Source: Vitrella brassicaformis
Lineage: Eukaryota; Sar; Vitrellaceae
Reading direction: 5' to 3'
Assembly: GCA_001179505.1 (NCBI GenBank)
Contig: CDMY01000406.1
Coordinates: 21,424-85,423 of the forward strand
DNA length: 64,000 nt
The notes beneath the pieces are model-generated. The model had not been told where the DNA came from. It made no database searches and saw nothing but the letters and a program-made list of their open reading frames with translations. Below are positions 57,047-64,000 of this stretch, piece by piece (the stretch's first letter is position 1; the number at the start of each line of letters is the position of its first letter). A program made the position numbers and the translations under genes.

Positions 57047-60000
57047 ATGGCGGCCCCGCTGCCTCCAGAGGTCATAGCACACTCATGCACACAGCCACAC
57101 GATGCATCGATAGACGTGACCCGTGTGGTTCATTCAGGGAAGGAGGGCGGCGGAGTGAATGGCGATAAGGATAGCTTGCGGGATGTCATCGATCAGATAC
57201 ACTCGGTGAGAAAAAGATGAGAGGGACGGGCGAGCTGCCAGCAGATGTATGCTGTGGATGGAGCAATTGCTTGTTTTGCTCTGTGCAGGTCACCTCACGG
57301 ATGGCCGCCAAAACTGAGGCGGCGGATCTGCAGATATCAGATGCCGACAGCAACACAGAGGTTCGCGCTGGAACAAGCCACACGTGCAGCCATTCCATCC
57401 CCACATCTCATACCCTACCCGCCTCTGATTGTTCTTGGTGTTTTTGTCTTTGCCGACAGGCCTGTGTATCGTTGGCTGCCCGTTTGTCCGGTCTGCTGGA
57501 GACCCTAACAGATGCCGACTCGACGCTCAGCAATGAGCTGGCGCAGATCCCCCCTAACACCCAAAACAAAGAGGTGGGGACGGACTGACGAACAGAAGGC
57601 GCACCCAGTCAACATCTCTCCGTGTGTCTGTGCGTGTGTCCATCATCAGCGCAAGGATGGTGACGGCAGGTTGGTTCGGTGGCTGTACAACATCCACGAT
57701 GAGGCCAGCAAGGCAGTGTACCTCAGCAAAGCGGTATACACACACATGAATGCAATTCAAGTACTGATGGACCGCCTCACGTGGTCATTCAGGTGTCTGC
57801 TGGTGACGGGAAGGGCTCACAAGTGGGAGCCAGCCCGGCTGCCGCTGCCGCCGCGAGTAGTGGAGGTGCGCATGACACATCCCCCCACCCAATGTCTGCA
57901 AACATCTTAAGGGTGGCTGTGATGGATGGTCGTGGTCGTGTGTGTCTTCAGGTGCTTCGGTTGGCGTATTCGGTGCTACAGCAGCAGCAGCGACACACCA
58001 GCACACGGGAAGCTCACAGGTGACACATGCACATCAACACAGGACGCGACCATCCCCACTGACGACATGCCTTATCCTCCCGTGTCTGTGTGTGTCAGGA
58101 TCACGGCCGTCCGTGTCTGCCGGGTTTGCCAGCAGCCGTCATGGGCACCATGGGTTCCTTTTTGACCACCATCGACAACATCACTCGCCTGACGCGCGTC
58201 AACAAGGAAACCCATCAGAAGGCCACAGACAGCACATACGGCGTCTTCCGACACTTCGCCGTGACGAAGGACGAGGAGGGCAAATACAACAACATTCCCA
58301 AGCTGCGGGGCGTGAAGCACCTGGTGAGATGGGGGTGCAGTGTCATTGGCAAAGCTGTGGCACGTGACATTTGTTGGTTCGGTGTCTGCGTGTCTGCGTG
58401 TGTGTGTGTGCAGGGCAAGATCCGGACGGCCCATGTGGAGGCTTCGCGTGTGGTGCCGTGTGTGGCCGAGCTGCTGGAGAGTTCCTCAGCGGGGCTCGAG
58501 CAGCTGCATGTGGCAGATGGCGAGAAGGTGCGATGGCAGGACGACACAGCACCGCGCCCCCCCGGCGATCCCGTCCCCTTTCCCAGCCTCACACAACTAG
58601 ATATCCAGTCACAAAAATGGCTCAAACACATCAGGTATCAACACAGGAGAGAGAGAGAGAGAGAGTGCATCCATCACATTGTTGGCTTCCTTTGCTCATC
58701 TGCAGCCAGCGTCGATGGGCCCTCCCAGCCCTCACGAGCCTCAAGGTGGACAGTCCCTCCCGGTTCGACGGATCATCGGGGTCCTTCACGCGCCTCGTCG
58801 AGAGGTCGCCCAAGATCGAGCGGCTGGAGGCCGGGTTCATTCATTTTGGCGACGACGATTGGCCCAACTTCCTCGTCGCCCTCGGCGGCTGCCCCCACCT
58901 CACTCACATCACCGGCCTAGGGATTCCCGGCAACCAGCTGGACCGCATCAAGGAGCTCAAAGAGGCCCTCAACAAGCACTGGGCCAAACAGGAGCGCAAA
59001 GGTGACTCGAGTATGAGCTAGATACGGGCAGCAAACCATGATTTGACTATCCTCTGCTGTTCTCGTATGTGCAGGTGTGCGCAAGAAGCTGGGGTTCGTC
59101 GTGTCTAGCACGATGATCCACGCGGACTGCCGGCAGGGGGCGGCCGACTTGCAGGGTATCAGTGAGTGGGCAGCCGAGGTGAGCTGTGAGCTGGAGTGGC
59201 GGCCGTTCGGCGACTCGCTGACGGTGGACTGCAGCAGTGACACTGAAGAAGCCTCGTGTGCGCCAGACGGCCTGTATGGAGAGATCGCAAAACAGCTGGC
59301 GTCAAAGGCGACTGAGGTCAGGAAAGGAGAGACAGGGGAGGTCCAGTGGATCTCTACGTGACCTTGTGTACGTGTGTGTCAGGTTCGGCTCGCGCTCGGC
59401 GGCACCACACTGCACGAGTCATGGCGTGACAAGCTCATCTTCCCCAGGGCAAGTTCTCTCGGCATCGAGATCAAGGAGAGCTCGAGCGGCTCGTCCGTGG
59501 TCGACAGCATCCCCGAGTGGCTGACTGAGAGGGAGGGAGAGGGGGAGGGGGCGACAAGCCGACACTTCCCGGCTGTCGAGCAGTTAGTTGTGAGTTTTGG
59601 GGAGCTCTCCTTCTCTGACCTGCCCTCTGCACCTTCTAAGCTCAGCCGTCTTGTCGGGGGGCTGGCGGGGCTCGAGAGAGTCTTTTTTAGCGATTTGTCT
59701 AGCGCCTCTGTGGCCTGTGAGCTGCTATCATACCTCTCTGTGCCACGCCTTAGTGAGGTCGAGATTGCCGAGCCTCTGTCGCATGAGTGGCCAGCCAGCG
59801 TGCCAGCGGAATGGAGCTTTCGCTCACCTCCCATAGAGCGCCTGGTGACCGCCCCTCTCGAGGTCGACCCAGATCAGTGGTCTAGCAAGGAGGGTGTGCA
59901 TTTGTTTCTGCAGTTGGTGTCGACTCTGCGCCCATCGCGTGTCGACCTCACTGCAATACTGCATGATGATGAGTTGGAGGGAGAGGGGGAGGGGGAGCAA

Positions 60001-60153
60001 GGTGACGATGCATCTAGGCTGCTCCAGGCCGCCCGTGCATTCGCGTGGGAGTGCAACGACCGTGTTCAGGCGCTCTACACGATGACGGGCGGCTCATGTG
60101 AGCAAGTCGATGTGGAACAGTACCGTCTCACCATGCAGCTAGCTGCCAAGTGA
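57047..60153 (+). CDS. Large multi-exon protein of unknown function
   Basis: ATG at 57047 (MAAPLPPEVIAHSC) and stop at 60151-60153, with about 12 exons. The N-terminal part is helical (DSLRDVIDQIHS, RMAAKTEAADLQIS, LAARLSGLLETLTDADSTL, WLYNIHDEASKAVYL) with an Ala/Ser-rich linker. A middle region reads GTMGSFLTTIDNITRLTR and KETHQKATDSTYGVFRHF. From about 58410 the protein shows loosely spaced leucine-rich-like strands: ELLESSSAGLEQLHVAD, FPSLTQLDIQSQKWL, LPALTSLKVDSPSRF, PHLTHITGLGIPGNQLD, and later FPAVEQLVVSFGELSFSDL, LSYLSVPRLSEVEIAEPL. That layout resembles degenerate leucine-rich repeats used for protein binding. No catalytic motif is seen. Confidence 0.6.
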
Positions 60154-61440
60154 GTGACTCAGTGGCCGTACCAACTACTCTTGTACAGTCTGTCTGTGTG
60201 CATAGAAGGATAGGTGGATGGATGGATGGATGGTGTGCCGGCGCCGACACTCCGGTGACTGCCGTTTTGCTCATGACCAAGCCGATTGTGTGTCTGCCTG
60301 ACTCGTTCTTCCACGCTGCCCCTTCTTCTCTCGGCCTTTGCTCGGCCGACCACCGGCAACACAGCCACCAGGTCGGCCGAGGGGGGCTTGGAAAGGGCGG
60401 ACAGCAGAGACACAGTCTGGCCGGTGGGTGTACACATGCATGCGTGGCGAGACGGGCAGACGTGCGCGTGAATGAGATGAGAGGAATTGCGTGCTGCCTG
60501 GCCTGTGGTGGGTGAAGACATGCACCATGCAATGAGGCAATGAGTGGGTGGTGCATGGGCAGGGGGCGTTTCTCTGGTGGTCTGGTCATCAAGCACAAGT
60601 AGTTGAATGAGAGCCATCAATCAATTGTTCACACACACATGTAGAGGAGTCAGGCAGCTAGCTGTCCCCTCACACCACACACACCTCCCCCTCCCTCCAT
60701 CCCCACTCCGCGGATGCTTCTGCTTGTGGTCCACAAACAGATCACTTCAGCAGCGCAATCTGTGAAATGAATCTAGGTACGTGTGCGGACGAAGAACACG
60801 CCTCTGTGTATGTGTGTGTGTGTGTGTGTGTATGTGTGTGTGTGTGTATGTGTGTGTGTGTGTAGAGGGGCCCATGCCGATGTGGCGTCTCTGCTGCTAC
60901 AGCAAGCCTCTCGTCCTGGCGGCCACTAACCGATGCCATGTCTGTGTGTATTTCTCTGTCTGTCTGTCTGTCTGTCTGTCAGAGTCGCGGGGCATCAAGA
61001 GGAAGGTGTTGGTGAAGAGACCCCAATGCTGCTGTGTACCATATTAGGCACAACACACGGGTGGTGCTGGATGTATGGATGGGGAACGCCGGCTGTCGGT
61101 GTGACGCCTACAGCTGCGGCCCCGTGTGCATGTGTGTCGAGATGTGTGTGGGGGCATGTGAGGCCCTTCCTATTACTTCGGCGTCTGACAATATGTCAAC
61201 AGACGAATGGGACATATGTGTCTGTATAGAGAGAGAGAGAGAGAGTCCCCAATGCATTGCCACACACCCATCTACAACACCCACACACACAGGCAGTCTG
61301 TCAGTCCACTCAAACACGCCACTGCTCCGCCCCATCACGCACACACACCGGCTGTCAGTCAGTCTCTCAAACACACCTGCGGCAATGGCCAGACAGACAG
61401 GGAGGCTCTCTGGACACTCGAGAGTTGAGAGATTAGCCAA
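60154..61440. other. Long repeat-rich intergenic region
   Basis: About 1.3 kb between convergent genes. It includes GATG repeats (60213-60232), a TG/TATG-rich stretch (60808-60865), a CTGT run (60957-60980) and GA repeats (61230-61244). I see no supported exon, though short frames occur. Confidence 0.5.
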
Positions 61441-63346
61441 TTAGTCTACGGCTGCGGCCAGTTGGTTGCCGAACACCCTCTCTGCGTCGGCTCCCATCAC
61501 CTGCCGCACCACCTTCACTGTCTCGGGGAACCTGCCGGCTCCGACCCCCATCACCGGAGGCTCCGTCGTGTGGAGGTAGGTGACGGCAACGGTGGGGGTG
61601 CTGAAGATGGAGATGTGGGTCTCGAATTGGTGGTCGGGCTTGTCGCCATGCAGCACTATCACTCGGTAGAAGTCTTCAAGTGCCGGACGGTGGCTGGTGC
61701 TGATGGTGTGACAGCCCCAGATGGGCGGCGGCTGAGTGGTCAGCTGCCGCTGAAGAGAAAGGCAGATATGACAATGAGCGAGTGGGGCAGCTGGTGAGGC
61801 AATCGTGTTGTGTGGGTGTGTATAACTGACCAGTCGGTTCAACCGTGTGGCATCGTTGGACCGGTCGACATACTGGACCACGGCCTCCGACCCTCCGAAA
61901 CGCAACCTGACCGAACACATCACGGCAGAGCGGTGCAGCCAATGTGTTTGTGTGTTTGTGTGTATCCCATTCTACTCATCTCCCTCACTCCTCCAACACA
62001 GCGTCGCGAACTAAGCATACTCATTTACTATACACAGGCGGACACACGCAACCAAATGATCCATTGCCTTCCTCCCTCCCCTCCCCCTCTCGCTCACTGA
62101 TCATCTCACACACGGGGTTCATCTCACACACGGGGTTGGCCTCGTCGTATCCATTGCGGAAGGGATGGTCGGCCGGCAGTGTCTGCAGTGGGCGGATGGT
62201 CAGCCGACGCCCATCCAGCCGCTCCTCGCCATTGAAGCGCAGCACAATCATGTTGATGTGCCGCTTGATGAGTGAGAGCTGCCGCACAGCCTCACACCGC
62301 CCGTCAAACACCGCCCGGCTGCCCACCGCCTCCACATCAGCACTGCTCAGCTCTATCGGCAACTGCCCGCCTCCCCGCCCCTGATGCTTGGCCACCCTGA
62401 TGATCGGCACCGTCGCCGCCCACTCGCCACTCTGCTGGATGATGTGCAGGAGCCGCAGCAGATGACCGACGGATGGCATGTCATAGCTGAGGATCTCCTC
62501 GAGGCCCTTGGCGACGAGCTGTGCATACAGCAGCCGCAGCAGATGACCGACGGATGGCAGGTTGTAGTTGAGGATGGGCAGGTCATAGCTGATGATGTCC
62601 TGGAGGCCCTTGGCGACGAGCTGTGCATCGATCTGCGTCTTGACATAGGCCTCCGACACACGTTGGCTGCCGAGTGTGCAGGTGCGGCGGAGGCGGGCGA
62701 GGCCGCCGGGGCCGAGCAGAGCGAAGACGACGTCACGCTCGACGTCCGGTGGCAGGTCGAACAGGCCAATGTGCTGGCCGGGCTGAGGGGAAAGGCGGCA
62801 GAATGAGAGATATGTGTGGCTGTCTGTGTGGCTGTCTGTGTGGCTGTTTGTGTGTGTGTGTACCGTGTTGCCGTCGGACTGATCTCGGGGCGCTCTCTCG
62901 ACTAACGCGAAGCCCTCATACATCTGCACACACCACAACACACACACACACACACACACAAGGTGGATCCCTCAGCAGCCACCAGGCCAATGGACACATG
63001 AGAATGCCTACCTGTTGGCCGTGCGGCGATGTGTTGGCCTGGTGCGGCACTTTAACAGTGAACTCCTTTGTCCCCTCTACCGCCCTCATGGACACTCTCG
63101 TCCCTCCGCCGGTCTCCTCAGTGCGATAGACGTCGGCCTTGACGTAGACCTGCTTGCTCTTCTCCCGATTGGCCGTCACCATCCACACACGAGTGCCGGT
63201 CTTGTAGCGCTCGCGGGACGACGGCGGCATCTGATGGATGGATGGATGAATGGATGAACCAAATGATTGAGTGAATGAGCTACACGTACCTGTGGCTGCG
63301 GGAGGTCTGCAGCAGCTGCAGATGAAGATGAGGCTGCAGCTGCCAT
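61441..63346 (-). CDS. Family member D, with SH3-like N-terminus and internal duplications
   Basis: ATG at 63344-63346 (MAAAASSSSAAAADLPQPQ), stop at 61441-61443. Compared with B and C it carries an added exon of about 70 residues (YKTGTRVWMVTANREKSKQ, VYVKADVYRTEETGGGTR, VSMRAVEGTKEFTVKVP) that resembles the SH3-like N-terminal domain of myosins. Next is an F-box-like segment (LFDLPPDVERDVVFALLG, LARLRRTCTLGS). A duplicated helical unit follows (QLVAKGLQDIISYDL and QLVAKGLEEILSYDM, each followed by LPSVGHLLRLL or MPSVGHLLRLL). The family core is complete: VPIIRVAKHQGRGGG, SRAVFDGRCEAVRQLSLI and QTLPADHPFRNGYD. A short duplication NPVCEMNPVCEM follows. The C-terminus is complete: PPPIWGCHTISTSH, TYLHTTEPPV and GADAERVFGNQLAAAVD. 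Confidence 0.7.
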
Positions 63347-63681
63347 GGCGCCGCACAGTGACTGGCCAAACACAGACGCCTGCAAACAAGAGTGCAGAGG
63401 CACAGAATGCGAATCCCATCCCTCCAGCTGGCCATTCCTCTCATCTTTCAACGCTCACCGATTCACAGATGTGAGTACGGCCTCTCAGTGAAGGCTTCTC
63501 ATCGCCAAGAGCTCACAGTGAAAGCAGTGAGCGCCATTTGCATTACAATCCGGCGCGATCATCTCCCCCCAGCGGAGCTCGTAATGAGCGCTGGGCGGCA
63601 AGAAGGCACCCAGCTGCTGCGTCAGTGCAGGGGGAGCGAAGACAACGATGAATGAGTGAATGACTGGCACTGTGGCAGCTA
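63347..63681. promoter_or_regulatory. 5' flank of family member D
   Basis: The stretch 63430-63540 shares blocks with the 5' flanks of members B and C (CTCATCTTTCAACGCTCACC, CTCTCAGTGAAGGCTTCTCA, GCTCACAGTGAAAGCAGTGA), so promoter or 5'UTR was duplicated with the gene. No exon seen. Confidence 0.5.
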
Positions 63682-63798
63682 TCAGTCATTGCTTGCCTGG
63701 TCCTCCGGCGGAACACCACCGAATCCCATAAAGGGATTCTTCACAAGGTTCTTCACCATCGGGTTGTGCTTCTTGGGAGGAGAGGAAACCTGTGGGCG
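63682..63798 (-). CDS. Last exon of a gene extending off the right edge
   Basis: On the minus strand an acceptor-like CAG leads into VSSPPKKHNPMVKNLVKNPF, then MGFGGVPPEDQASND and a stop at 63682-63684. The residue pattern looks like a real conserved C-terminus rather than random translation. The upstream exons and exact exon start are not resolved (two frames are open) and the family is not recognised. Confidence 0.35.
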   Translation of the reverse strand, partial: RPQVSSPPKKHNPMVKNLVKNPFMGFGGVPPEDQASND

Positions 63799-64000
63799 GG
63801 GGGAGACTGCGAGCTTTCTTGATCTCGACCCAAGGACGGTTGATCTCGACCGAAGGACAAGATATGGCATGCAGCGTGTTACCGATTTGCACTGATGGAT
63901 GGCTCATTTCACTGGTATGCATTGATGTCGATGATGTCAATCCCAGCCGAGCTGAGCCTTTGCACTGCACACCACAGACATATAGTGCCCGCTCACGCAA

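Noticed and set aside
61000-61440. Cys-rich frame (MYHIRHNTRVVLDVWMG...) near a TG-rich stretch
   Set aside because: Short, no splice partners, surrounded by simple repeats; not distinguishable from chance.
1-64000. Transposon explanation for the inverted 1.7-kb arms
   Set aside because: No transposase, no terminal repeats and no target-site duplication seen; the arms hold an ordinary seven-exon gene and a neighbour's exon.
1-64000. tRNA, rRNA or CRISPR arrays
   Set aside because: No cloverleaf-like B-box context, rRNA stretch or spaced direct repeats were seen by eye. A tRNA scan was not possible, so a missed tRNA cannot be excluded.

Overview
This window looks like nuclear DNA from a compact, intron-rich, GC-rich eukaryote. 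GT...AG introns of about 50-200 bases cut nearly every gene, there are no bacterial operons, and the gene set is eukaryotic: a MON2-type Golgi trafficking protein, a PARG, an RNA polymerase I A43-like subunit, a CCR4-type deadenylase, a Patched-type permease and a dynein fragment. Starch-binding CBM25-like proteins, a stand-alone group-II OMP decarboxylase and UG/CUGU-rich introns would fit an alveolate alga, perhaps a chromerid such as Vitrella. That is an inference from style and repertoire, not a database match.

Layout, left to right. 1-6.1 kb: a truncated CBM25-like gene (-), a secreted solute-binding-protein-like gene (+), a CCR4/nocturnin-type EEP nuclease (-) and OMP decarboxylase (+). 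7.2-15.2 kb: a Gln-rich protein (+), an RPA43-like Pol I subunit (-) and member A of a four-copy paralogous family (+). 15.8-25.5 kb: an ankyrin protein (-), a TKL-like kinase (-), a membrane-anchored methyltransferase-like protein (+), a tiny dynein-stalk gene (-), a coiled-coil protein (+), a basic nuclear-type protein (-) and dihydroorotase (+). 25.9-35.5 kb: family member B (-), a Patched-like permease (+), a small secreted coiled-coil protein (+) and PARG (+), which contains a 300-N gap. 36-46.1 kb: one large MON2 gene (-). 46.5-54.2 kb: an intronless ankyrin protein (+), a second copy of the solute-binding-like gene (-) and a full CBM25-like gene (+). 54.9-64 kb: family member C (-), a large unknown gene (+), family member D (-) and the last exon of a gene running off the right edge (-).

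Main structural points. (1) About 1.7 kb at the left end recurs inverted about 48 kb away, carrying the solute-binding-like gene plus an orphan last exon of the nuclease gene. This dates the event and suggests its direction. In both places the gene is head-to-head with a CBM25-like gene. (2) Ten gene pairs are head-to-head, down to 47 bp between start codons. (3) Two enzymes of de novo UMP synthesis (dihydroorotase and OMP decarboxylase) lie about 18 kb apart. (4) A paralogous family of unknown function has four members here. One carries a frameshift, one a late stop codon, and one internal tandem duplications plus an extra SH3-like N-terminus. Start codons and exon edges were read by eye from splice signals and homology, so treat exon borders in weakly conserved genes as approximate.
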